From Morchella semilibera (Eukaryota > Ascomycota > Pezizomycetes > Pezizales > Morchellaceae), in NCBI GenBank assembly GCA_009192285.1, contig CM018608.1:124001-188000 (forward strand): DNA of 64,000 nt. The letters are read 5' to 3'. A program made the position numbers and the translations under genes. The notes under the pieces were generated by a model. It did not search any database. It saw nothing but the letters and a program-made list of their open reading frames with translations, and was not told the origin of the DNA. Positions 35,195 through 45,670 of this stretch are shown here, piece after piece; position 1 is the first letter of the stretch; every line of letters begins with the position of its first letter.

Positions 35195-37862
35195 GGTGAG
35201 TGATTTTTTGTGTCTGAGATTTTTGGTATATCAAAAAGAACTGTAGGTTTCTAAATGCTGGTAGTGGATACTACGAGTGGTGGTGAGTGCGAGAAGGACT
35301 GTTTATGACGATCTGTCGAACGATAAAGACTGTTGGGCTGCTGAACTCAGTTCTGCAGTATAAAAGTAGAACTAGAAATAGAGAATGTGTGTTGGTTGAT
35401 TGGCTTTCGTATTTTTCAAGGGGAGGTGCGCGCGCGGGTCTGGTATTTAAAGATGCGAGGAGTTCCCGTGCACGTGGGGTAGTCTGGTTTCAAGTATAGA
35501 GTGTGGGTGTGGGTGGGTGGTTTTGGTTTCAAGTGCGTATAGTTGAAAAAAATATATATCTTTATGTGCGAAATCGACCTGAAACAAGGGTGAGGGATCT
35601 GTCTAGAGATATCGTGAAGGAGTGACGATAAAGATAACTAGATAGATGCTTAGATAGAAGGGCAGAAAGGAGTGTGCCGAAGGAATGCGAGAATGTGTTT
35701 GATAGAATGATAGAAAAGATCGTGGACCTAGGAAGGGGAAGGGGGGGATGGATGGTGGTTATAAAGTTATCGAGTGAGAGAGAATGCAAACCGGCGCTAG
35801 CGATACTGCATGGGGAATGATGGCCCATGGGGGGACAGCCAGGCGCAATAATTAAGGTAAGGCATATACCGGTACCATACTTCACTTCACTCTACCCTAC
35901 TATGCCCTGCTGGTGCCTCTCCAAGTACATGTACTCACATACTCTAGATGCCTACTCCACTAAGTAAGTACATAGCTGAGTCTACTCTAATCCACTCATA
36001 TCACACAACCTAGTATAATTAAGTTGCTTGCAAAAAAGAAATGAAGCTGTCGTGGGGTTACAACCAGTCGGGATGTATGATGCTGGTTACATAGAGTACT
36101 ACCAGTACTCTTGCAGTTACCCAGCTGGGCGAGTATAAGATTGAGCTTCGCAAACCAACTCAAATCCATCGATCACCACTCAAGTCAAAAAGAAAGAAAG
36201 CAAAAAAAAAAAAAGTTAGACAACAGATCAGACAGCCGTTATGGCAGGTGATACTCTGCATAGAACGAATCGCAGGCTCAGAGAGATGAATAGACATTCT
36301 CAAGCCCTCGTATGCACTGTTTGTTGTTTCTTCACTCAATTGCCCCATTCTCTTCTCATAATTGGACCAATTCTATTTACCACCTCAACTCTCACTCACA
36401 ACGCCGCTTTCACACTTTCACCCCCCCCACCCCTCCTCCTCCAATCGCGCGCGACAGTAGCAACAGCGGTTCCTGGGTGGTACCTGACCCAAAGCGACGC
36501 ACATCCCGGCCCCATCCATGCCCTACCCACCTTTACCACCTCCCCTTGCGTCAAAATTTCGGTGCCTGCAGGGATGACGCAAAGGAGGGAAAAAAAAAAT
36601 TTCAATCACACAAGCACAGGGGAAAAAAACGGTCTACTCAGACAAATACCTTGTTTCTGTTCCTGAATAATATTTGCCGAGATTCTTTTTTTCCTTTTGC
36701 CTTCTTTTCCGGGTAGGAAGCTCAAATTATGGTAGAGTGGGTGTGTTACTAATTTGTGTAGACGCAGGAACAGAAACCAGAAGAGAAGATTGGTAGGATA
36801 ATCATGAGCTTGGTGGGCTACATGGTTTTGGTAATACCTGCTCAATGTGTAAACCAAGACCAGTACTCTTAGGCGGTTCTAAATTTTGACACTTTTGCGA
36901 GTACTCAGCCTGACTGGCGGGGGGAGGCAGACTGGCCCGTGGTAGAGGCAGAGTAAATTCTGCGCCTGATTGGACCACCCTCAGAATAAACACGGGCAAG
37001 ATGGCTGGTGGCTATGGAATTCTCTCAGGTAAGAAGTTTATGCGGCACGTTGCGGTCGCTTCTCTTAACCGGCGAGGCTGGGAAATTGCAATATCTTGTT
37101 CGTCCTAAAGTTCCAGAGAGAAAGAAAGAAGAAACCGGCTGATTCGTATCCAGCAAGCAGGACGGGCGCGTGTTTTCGGTAGGTATGTATCTATGCATCT
37201 CGTTCGATGTAGGAAAAAGTCACTTTTAGGCAGCCTGCCCTTGATAAGGCATGAAAATAAACAAAGGTGCAAAACCATGAGGGTTCGAATAATTGGAAGA
37301 CAGACCATGGACAGGAAGAACAGGGTGGATTAAAATAGGTCTTATCTATCGTTTGTGCCTCTAGGTATTGTTTTAGAATCTCTTGTTTTATCGTTTACGG
37401 ACTACGCAGATCTGACAATAACGTGGATTCTATAGATCTAGCGAGCCGGAATCATCAGAGGAATGTATTCACTTGGGAAGTCGCTCTGGGGGTTACCACA
37501 TGGGGAGCACTTGGAGAACACTTAGTTTGTAGGATACTCTGGGGAACACTCTGCAGAACACGGCGGAGGGCATTGTATTGTCCATCAGGCATCCGCTGTC
37601 TATAAAAGACCAGGACCAGGACCAGGCCAAATCAATGGGATCATCCCCGTTCTAAGTAACTCAATTTCCCTCTGACTCGAAACCCCCCCCCCCCCCCCAC
37701 AATTATGCAATTACTACTACATACTGTTATTATCGATCGGCTTTTCCAATTGGTATCTACATGTCACTGCATACATACTTCATGCATCTCTGCTCAAGCA
37801 CGTGCATTGGCCATTCATTGCTCTCGAGAAGAATTAATTGCGAATACGAAGGTTATTAATAC
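35195..37862. other. Intergenic stretch, no recognised gene
   Basis: No gene is supportable over 2.7 kb. There are short runs of low complexity, TACATGTA near 35923, a C17 run near 37685-37700, and a TATAAAAG-like box at about 37600 followed by three direct GGACCA repeats (37607-37625), without a recognisable reading frame downstream. The frames at 36241-36716 are Pro/Thr-rich shadows. Confidence 0.5.
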
Positions 37863-37992
37863 TACAGTCGTTCACGGGGTGAAGACGGACACTGGGTGTT
37901 GACGGAACAAGCCAAAAGAGAGACAGCCAAGCCAAGTTTTGCCTGCAATCCGTCAACACCCAGTGTCCGTCTTCACCCCGTGAACGACTGTA
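37863..37992. repeat. Perfect 44-bp inverted repeat (hairpin) with 42-bp loop
   Basis: The left arm 37863-37906 (TACAGTCGTTCACGGGGTGA...) and the right arm 37949-37992 (...TCACCCCGTGAACGACTGTA) are exact reverse complements over 44 bases. The spacer 37907-37948 is 42 bp and unrelated. No coding capacity is visible. Flanks do not show an obvious target duplication. Confidence 0.9.
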
Positions 37993-38963
37993 CATGTAGC
38001 TCCTTCCGTCTGGCATTATAGCAAGCTGGTGAGCACACATACATGTAATATGTAGGTACAATTGGCATGACATCCATGAAAACAATAAATGTACCGTGCT
38101 CGTTTGAGCTTGTTGTTTTAACACGTCATCTACCAGCTCGTTCGCACCTTTTGCGAGTTGGTTGGTAGGTTATTAATCACCCTGTCAATGATTAACTATA
38201 ACAGAGACAAAAAGGATGTACCATCCTCTCAGAGACTTATCCTTCCTTTGCCTCCTGGCAACTTATGCACAGCTATACAATGGCCCATGTAGGCTGTCGA
38301 TACCAGCTCTATGTAATATCTCTCTCTAAATCGAATTCAGGATGCTTTTCTCCGCGGTTCGATCCGTAGAGGCGAAAAAAAAAAAAAAGGGAAAAGAGAA
38401 AACCCTAGCTTCAGTTCATGAATTAGACTTTAGAGGCAGATCGCGATGCCCCTCCATCAACAAAAATTTCTGCCCCACGGCACTCCCATATCCCCCCCGC
38501 GGGATAGAGACAAAGATTTTTTTTTTCTCTTATCCGGGCTCGATTGCGATTGTACTAGTCTTCCTCGAGGGCCGGCCCCCCCCCTCCCCCTCCCCTCCCT
38601 CCCTCCCGTCCGGATATTCGCGAGATCTCCTGGACCTCGTGGTTCATTAGGCTCTGTGGTACCTAGCCATGTGTTCATCTACCAATGCACTCAGCTCAGG
38701 AACGAGGATGTTTTTCTTTCTTTCTAGCTGCATGTTTTTTCCCGTTGGAGACGAATATCGCGCAAATCATCCTCGTCGCCTTACCAGGTTCGAGGTACTA
38801 CTGTTGCTTGTCAACCCCGGCGCAAAGTTCTGTACCTTTATTTACTTTACCATTTCCATCCATAGGGCTACAGCCTACAGGAGCATACACGAAAATGACC
38901 GGGTCCGCATATGAGGTGCATGAGGTGTACATGAAGGGAAATGACCTACATACAAGGAGCCGT
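37993..38963. other. Intergenic stretch, no recognised gene
   Basis: Contains poly-A and poly-T tracts and a C-rich run near 38575-38600. Nothing coding is recognised before the transposase remnant. Confidence 0.5.
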
Positions 38964-39281
38964 TCAGAAGTTGAAGTTATTTCCACCCCCGTCTGCAATA
39001 CATGCTTCCATCCTTCGTGTCATCAATGATACATGGTTATTTACTCTATCAACTGGGTAGTTCCTCCACTCTTGAATTATTAAGCGGCGTATAGCTGCTG
39101 CAATGAAATCTACCCCTACTTGGTTCTTGATATTGTCCTTAATCTCCATCCAAATTCTCTCAATTGGGTTCAAATCAGGTGAATTGGGGGGCCAAACAAT
39201 CTTATTAATACCTAATTGCTAGCGGGGATAATTGTGATACCGGTGTATATGTGCTGGCGCATTATCCTCCATGAGTAAAAC
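38964..39281 (-). pseudogene. Tc1/mariner-type transposase C-terminal remnant
   Basis: Reading the minus strand from about 39281 gives a VLLMEDNAPAH segment, which contains the second catalytic Asp region of Tc1/mariner transposases. It is followed by NKIVWPPNSPDLNPIERIW, the PDLNPIE block carrying the third acidic residue, and a tail ending ACIADGGGN, typical of the C-terminus. A stop codon (TAG) interrupts the frame between the two blocks, and upstream the frame shifts and is lost. The catalytic core is incomplete, so this is a dead fragment. It lies just upstream of a foldback element and about 2 kb from a TA-flanked MITE, so this stretch is an insertion-prone zone. Confidence 0.85.
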
Positions 39282-39344
39282 ATCTCATTTTTTTCAAGAA
39301 CAAAAGGATAAAGCTGCCTACACCGTTATGACAAGGGGGGCAAC

Positions 39345-39618
39345 TTGGAGCCTCAGGTTACATTTTTACTGGTCCTGACAAATACATGTAAGTGCATTCA
39401 ACCAGACAAGATATCAAGAATCTATGAGGTCAAATTGTAGGTATAGGTATGATAAAGATTTTGATCTCATAGGTTTTTGATATCTTCTATCTTCTCTGGT
39501 TAGAAAGTTATTCGCGATGCCTTTTACCTATTTTTGTATGTAAAAAGTGCCAAGACTTGGTGAAGTGGAACAGGATTATACCCATTTATACCCTGCTAAG
39601 ATATATGTAACCTCTGAA
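39345..39618. mobile_element. Decayed foldback element related to the 41.6 kb element
   Basis: The region contains an imperfect hairpin: CCAGACAAGATATCAAGAATC near 39403, and a reverse-complement-like arm (TTTTTGATATC... TCTGGTT) near 39474-39501. The reverse complement of about 39440-39600 resembles 41517-41640, sharing GTATAAATGGGTATAAT and the GTTCCACTTCACCAA block. The ends, CTCAGGTTACAT at 39353 and ATGTAACCTCTGA near 39606, may be terminal repeats. No coding capacity. Confidence 0.5.
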
Positions 39619-39834
39619 TAGGGCGTATTGGCCAACAACTTCTGAGTCTAAATATTTAGTTCTTGGCGACTGGTTTTTGGTGTGGATAGCCCGCCAAGAG
39701 CTCGATAGTTTTTGATTTCATTGATAAGCGACCTCAGGTAGACTAGCTTGCCCACCAGAGAGCGCGGCCCCTCAACGAGCGTACACCCAAAGTTTGGTGG
39801 GTAGCATCCGTTGCGACGGGAAAAATAGCAGGCA

Positions 39835-40837
39835 ATGCTCGCTGATGGGCCGTGCTCGTTGATGGGCAAGCTGGTCTACACAAAGTCACCCTTTCCACCT
39901 TCTTATCTGCACCACCTTTATCATCATGCCACAGACGTAAACTACGAGCTCCATTACGTCGACCACGCCTCCTCCCGCCGTGCAGATGACTACGGTGCTG
40001 CTTGCAATGCTTGGGCTTCTAGTCTGCGAAAAATTGTTGCCCAAAATATTCAATCATCACCACGCGCCCGCGCATTACTCGCGTCCTTTCACCTAAAAGT
40101 AATGTGTTCCTCATCCTTCTAACTTCTCGTTCTTTGGTCTTTTTTTTTTTAAACCTATTGGAAACATATGTCCACCTGTCATATGTTTCCTTTCGAATCG
40201 CAGGTTTTCTTGTTAGATTCAGTCAAACATTTACCCACCTGGTTACGTTTGAATTGCAGCATATTCCGCTCTGGCATATGTCTGCCTCTCTATCTCCCCA
40301 TCTGGTAGATAGTAGTTATGTCTTTTGAATCTTTGAAACTTTTCTCGGTTTCAGTTTCATCGGGCTGGTAATACCGCTAATTTCTCTTTTAGGGTGTCAA
40401 TTCAGATCGTGCGAGGGCGAGGAGGTATTTTCAAGGTCAAAGACGTAGAAAGCCACCTCGCCCAACCTTTATTCACAATCACGGTGCTCGCAACAATTAT
40501 GGATCGCTTGTAGTGGGCAACAAGAACAGCATCGGCTCCCTTACTGCTCCACCTCCTGATTCAGAAACAACACTCAGTCCTCACCCTCATGACGATATCC
40601 ATGATGCATGTATACCTTCTCACTACTTTTATATATATATAAAGACCTCTCTTCTGATGCTGTATCAATTAACCGGTCCCCCTCACAGTCGCCATCCTTG
40701 CACCCAAACAATTACATCTCGCCGGAATCCAAAATGTCTCTTCCCTCGGGTTCTTATCTTGGGGACCTTGTTTCCAGGTATTAAGCACCCCCCGCCGCCA
40801 CCTCCACCTCCATCTTCACCAGATTTTTATTTTATAA
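39835..40837 (+). CDS. Unrecognised protein, three-exon model
   Basis: Exons 39835-40098, 40393-40609 and 40689-40837 join in phase to 209 residues. The first reads LHHLYHHATDVNYELHYVDH and WASSLRKIVAQNIQSSPRAR. The second is basic (RARARRYFQGQRRRKPPRP) and then Gly/Pro/Ser-rich. The third reads AILAPKQLHLAGIQNVSSLG. Splice borders are GTAATG..TTTTAG and GTATAC..CACAG. The coherent composition across splice sites suggests real coding sequence, but I recognise no family. The stop after exon three may be premature, because further coding-like exons lie downstream (41754-42043) beyond two transposon-related insertions. The gene may therefore be longer, or broken. The start could also be the internal ATG at 39862. 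Confidence 0.35.
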
Positions 40838-41287
40838 CCCGCATACGAAAAACACACGATATACCCTCAAAATACTATTAAGTTGTAGTCATAGAACACC
40901 TTATATTAAACATATCTTAAATTATAGTCCCAATAGAGTCGGAGCGTAAATTTCCCATCAAAGGTAAATGAATTGGTGAATTCGTGGCTAAAGGAAGATG
41001 GGGAATTTCTGGTTGCAAACAGTGGATATTTTAAACTCTAGCCACAAATTTAATTTACTTATATCCTATTAAACTCTTCTATATCCTATCTATTAAATAT
41101 ATTATCATTTGATTTTTCTGTTGATGTTCGTGGTTTGTCGCGCCGTCGCTAACTTGAAGTCCTCCCAACTTGTTACACGCTAGTGTACTTAACCAAGTAA
41201 CACTTCCACAGCTGGCCGTCATAAAGTTTGTTGAACCTTTCAGGCAGGCACTGCAGGCGCTTATCACAAGGGGGGAAAATTCAATCA

Positions 41288-41313
41288 TTGGAGCCTCAGG
41301 TTACATTTTTACT
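41288..41313. repeat. 26-bp direct repeat of 39345-39370
   Basis: The sequence TTGGAGCCTCAGGTTACATT... at 41288-41313 is identical to 39345-39370. Upstream bases are also related (ACAAGGGGG in both). It may be a shared transposon edge or a local duplication. Confidence 0.75.
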
Positions 41314-41378
41314 CTTTACAGATTCAAGGCCCTGTTTTTTTTTTTTTTTATCTATTGAAATCATTATTAATATGAGTA

Positions 41379-41751
41379 TGGTGCGGCGCGTCTTAAAGGT
41401 GACATGCCGGTATCTGAGTTGGAACACTCTGGTTGCTTATGAACCAATAAGATCCTTAAATTCCAGCCATGTTATGGCTGAAAACTAGATCTTGGCTGTA
41501 ATTCTGTAATGTAGGGTATAAATGGGTATAATACTGTTCCACTTCACCAATTCTTGGCGCTTTTTACATACAAAAGTAGGTAAATGGCATTGCTTATAAC
41601 TTTTTAACCAGACAAGATATCAAAAATCTAACAGATCAAAGTCTTCATATTAGGTATATCTATAATTTAGCCTGTTAGATTTTTGATATCTTGTTTGGTT
41701 AAAAAGTTATAAACGATGCAATTTATGTCACCTTTAACGTGCGCGGCACCA
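41379..41751. mobile_element. Mariner-type MITE with TA target duplication
   Basis: The element is 373 bp. It begins TGGTGCGGCGCG...TTAAAGGTGACA and ends TGTCACCTTTAACG...GCGCGGCACCA. The 26-bp termini match as inverted repeats at 22 of 26 positions. Both sides are flanked by TA (41377-41378 and 41752-41753), the target duplication of Tc1/mariner elements. There is no coding capacity. Internally, 41594-41634 and 41672-41712 form a 41-bp hairpin with a single mismatch and a 37-nt loop. The nearby dead transposase fragment at 38964-39281 belongs to the same superfamily, but a direct relationship is not shown. Confidence 0.8.
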
Positions 41752-41753
41752 TA

Positions 41754-42043
41754 CCTCTCACACAAACTTGGCGGAAACTTATTCTCGCCGCAAGTACAGT
41801 GTTCAGCTCTTTATATACTGACCAATCAACGAATACTAATTCCAATCCCCAGATGCATCAGTCAACCTCGACATCAGTCTCAATGGATGGCAGCAACACA
41901 TTTGCCGGTTTGATGCTAAAGCCCTTCGATCAACTGGTCTTGTGGAGGATCTGCAAGTGACATCCGCCTTGAACCCGCCAATCAATCTTCGGTTGCCCTG
42001 CTCCTACCACACAGGAACTCATACTGAACCTCTATTTAAATAG
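41754..42043 (+). pseudogene. 3' exons of an unrecognised gene, cut by the MITE
   Basis: Reading begins right after the MITE: PLTQTWRKLILAA to 41793, then a well-formed intron 41794-41852 (GTACAG start, TACTAAT branch, CCCCAG end), then 41853-42043. The last exon encodes NASVNLDISLNGWQQH, FDAKALRSTGLVEDLQVT and ends THTEPLFK before TAG. The composition is clearly protein-like and the splice signals are good. I do not recognise the family. A further coding-like segment lies left of the MITE at about 41213-41303 (AVIKFVEPFRQALQALITRG, preceded by CCACAG). Whether these belong with the exons at 39835-40837 is uncertain. Confidence 0.4.
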
Positions 42044-44181
42044 CGCAAAGACCCCAAGCAATTGCTCATCCTCGGCCACCTCCAACACCAAAATAAACAC
42101 ATGCCCATTTGCATGATTCGTCCTGGGTGACTGCAGGCTCTCCAGAGACCAGGCCACTGCGGGAGGTTTCTGTATCTAGCGAATCCCATGCGTGCCTCAA
42201 CGTGATGCATGTGCAAAGTTTTAGCAGCCTTTAGGCTATCGGCTACTCACTTGCGTGAGGTTTCATGCGTGAACTTGGGGACACCGTCGTAGAGGCACCC
42301 AGTGCGCTTGCGTTTTGCGCATGAAGGAGGGCTATCAGCGGGGCGCATTAGGTTTCAATTAATAGTAAGCATGTACCAGCCGAGGAGTGTGAAACGTAGA
42401 TCGTGTGCTGCGTGTGCTTCTCGGAGTTGTCTTCATCACCAAGAAGCAAAGGATTTTCATATAAGAATAAACTATGGATATACATCAGGAGGCAAGTTCT
42501 ATAGCATAGACGGCGAGTGGAGGGCAAATGGGCAATGAGCGCATCACGGAACCGTCTAAATATGGGCCCTGAAATATTGGCCTTAGTGCTCCCGAAAAAA
42601 CCTTGGTACGCATCCTCACACTTGGGGGCGGGGGCGGGGGGGGGGGGGGGGCGTATGATACTCGTCTCTAAAGCGCAGACGTTGCTCAATAACAAACCAT
42701 TGATCTTTGTATACTGAAAGGCGTATGTACAGTATGTCCTATTTTTACCTGCATTGATCTTTATACCTATAGGCCTTAACAGCTTTGCATTTGGAGATAG
42801 CAGTCGAAATATCTATACACGAATCACTCTCTCCAATCTCCTGTGAATCAAGGCTCAAATCAGAGTCGCGTACAAGCGCTGTCAACCTCGGTTTACTCAT
42901 CTTCGAGCTCTAATAGCGGTGGTCCTCACCAGGGAGCCTCAATTGGAGGTACATATCACCCATGATTAATTCTCTTGCGGCCCCAAGTAGGCCATCTCGG
43001 ACGCAGTTGCAGCTTTCATCCTCTTGCCCAGCGGGGCAGACAGAAGCCATATGCGTTTGTGATTTTTCTCCAGGTTGTGCGCCAACTATCCTCACTCTAC
43101 TGGTGGGTTGTTGGGGTGTTACCGATTGACAGCTTGTAAAAGTATGGAGTGCGTTCATCGACAGCGTTGACATATCGCTTAGGCCTTGGCACACACGGGC
43201 AGTTCTGCAAGCCACACCGCTTAGCTTGGCGTGGCTTTATAGGTTTCACAGCGGTTTACAATTCTTTTTCTGACCAATTGGGGACTGCTTCGATGGTCAG
43301 TCCCCTGCAACTCTCGTACATGTACTGGATCTCTATTCTACTGACTGGGCTTCCGGTTTTCGACAGGACTGAGAGCGAGCAAGAGGTATCAACGCTGAAA
43401 CGGCTGCGCTGCATCTCGAAATGAAGTGTTAATCGCCCATTGAAGGCATATCTAACTGCCAACAGAACTGGCAGCTCCTTGGAAATGACACTTGTCGACT
43501 TGTGCATGTTTGAATGTTCACTGCAGGTCAATTGAGTGAACTGTCTGCTTGGTGACGCTGCGAGTCCTGATCGCTACGGGAATGCATTTGTCAGCAGCAT
43601 CCTTTCACCGAGATAAGTTCTTGTTTTGAATGTCTAGGACCATTTGTCTTATGGGAACCCGTAGAGACTCCTCAGTAGCTTGAGGTTTTTGGATTTACGG
43701 ACTTAACAATCGTCTTTATGGCCGTCGTGGAAACAAAAATCAAGTGGGTTTGAGATTTACATGCATGGGAAGCGTTGTGCCGATGCCTAACAAGGCCAAG
43801 ATGGTTACTGTAAGGGGCATAGCCCTGTCAACGAAATTCGACTTCATTCCTAATTCAGATATATATCTTGTCGCTCTACCTTGATTTACCCTTTTAAACC
43901 TAAAAGCCTACTCCACCCCTCCGTGATCTACGATGCTGGCGACTCGACGGAAGGGCAGTCTTACTAATGCATTATTAAAGAAAGAAATCATCATGACGTT
44001 GAAGTTGCGTTGATGGCTTTGAGATAACTATCCATGACGTCGATACTTGTTGTGGTGAGCTAGGTGTGGAAAATAAATAACCCTCAAAACTTCATCTTTG
44101 ATCTCGTTGAGAGTACAAATACAGATAGCTTACCACTACCTACTAATACTACCAAATTTCCCGACTCAAACTCGACCAAAA
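42044..44181. other. Intergenic stretch, no recognised gene
   Basis: No gene is supportable. Two minus-strand frames, 43531-43256 and 43215-42910, have ordinary composition and are separated by stops; I could not join them by a convincing splice. A long G run lies at 42628-42651. TACATGTA lies near 43316. Confidence 0.45.
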
Positions 44182-45670
44182 ATGAACGCCGGAGCAAATC
44201 TTATGGAAAAGGTCATGGGCACCAAGCCCGTGTCCACATCAACGGAATATAAACACCGCGCCGATGGTGCTACAATGAAGGCTCTCCGCTGGCATGGGAA
44301 GGACAGTGTAGATGTTGAAGAGGTTGCCGTGCCAGCTGTTACAGACCCAAAGGATGTTGTTATCCGAGTTACTGGAACAACAATCTGCGGGAGTGACTTG
44401 CATCTTTATCACAAAGAGTATGTATAATTCCTTATATCCTCAAGAGAAGTTAATAGCTAACCGAGGAATTGTGTAGGATCATCGAATTGAAAGATGGTGA
44501 TATTTTGGGACATGAGTTTATGGGAATTGTAGATGAGGTTGGCCCTGAGATCAAAAAGTTGAAGAAGGGAGACCGAGTAGTCGCCAGCTTCCAGATTGCG
44601 TAAGTTTATTCTCTTTAGAAAAAAGAGGATCTCCAACCAAATGCTAACGCTTCCCAGTTGTGGTGAATGCAAAATGTGTAAGGAAGGTCTCTCTTCAATG
44701 TGCGATACTACCAACAAATCCTCCGTTCAAAATGCCATGTATGGTCAAAACTTTGCTGGTGTTTTCGGTTACTCTCATTTCGCAGGAGGCTTCCCCGGCG
44801 GACAAGCTGAATACGTCCGTGTCCCTTTTGGCGACAACAACCTCCTTAAAATCCCCGACAGCGTCCCTGATGAGAAAGCCCTCTACCTATCCGACATTGT
44901 CCCCACCTCTTACCATTCTGTCAAGTGTGCCGGTGTCAAAGGCGGATCCTCCGTCGCTATCTGGGGTCTCGGACCCATCGGCCTCCTTGCTGCTCGCTGG
45001 TCGCAGCTTGAGGGCGCTCGCCGCATTATTGGCATTGACAATGTTCCCGAGCGCTTGGAGCTCGCGAGATCAAAGCTGGGTATTGAGACCATCAACTTTG
45101 ACGAGACGCCGGATGTGGTTGCTGAAATCCTAAAGAGGGAGGAACATGGCGTTGACTGCAGTATTGATGCTGCTGGATTCAGATATGCGAAGGGGATTGT
45201 GCATAAGGTGCAGCGAGCAGTTGGGCTGGAGACGGATTCGAGTGAGGTGTTGAATGAGTGTTTGAGGGCCACGAGGAAGTTTGGAACCATCTCATTGATT
45301 GCTGATTATGCGGCGTTCACAAATGGATTCAACATCGGTGCGTTGATGGAAAAGGGTATTACAATGCAGGGCGCTGGACAGGTAACTACTTACTTATTCC
45401 CTTCAGTTAAATAACTAGAGGCTAAATGATCCTTTGTAGTGCCCTGTCCATATGTACTGGCATGACCTCTTGAAGAAGATCGAGGAAGGCGTCTTCGATC
45501 CCACCTTCATCCTCACCCATCGCTTCAAGATCGATGAATTCAAGGAGCTTTATAACGCTTTTGATAAGAAGGAGTACGGTATCATGAAGACATTCGTTGA
45601 AACTCGGTGGTCTAACCCTCCTACGACGGGGACGCCGCCATTGGTTAGCCTGAAGGCTGGGAACTATTAG
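44182..45670 (+). CDS. Zinc-dependent alcohol dehydrogenase (MDR family, formaldehyde dehydrogenase-like)
   Basis: Four exons, 44182-44417, 44477-44599, 44658-45381 and 45440-45670, join in phase to 437 residues. The catalytic zinc ligands are visible in [12 protein letters not shown] and ILGHEF. The structural zinc site is [15 protein letters not shown]. The Rossmann nucleotide site is [11 protein letters not shown], followed by [14 protein letters not shown]. The long form, with an insertion after [14 protein letters not shown], is typical of the formaldehyde dehydrogenase-like branch of medium-chain dehydrogenases found widely in fungi. The likely reaction is NAD(P)-dependent oxidation of an alcohol or aldehyde adduct; the substrate cannot be assigned. 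The start at 44182 gives an N-terminal extension of about 30 residues before the domain. All introns are 58-60 nt with clear borders. Confidence 0.92.

Noticed and set aside
37600-37640. Promoter from a TATAAAAG box followed by GGACCA repeats
   Set aside because: No reading frame or RNA gene follows, so the box is probably fortuitous.
42910-43531. Minus-strand gene from two neighbouring frames
   Set aside because: No recognised domain, and no splice joining the frames could be found.
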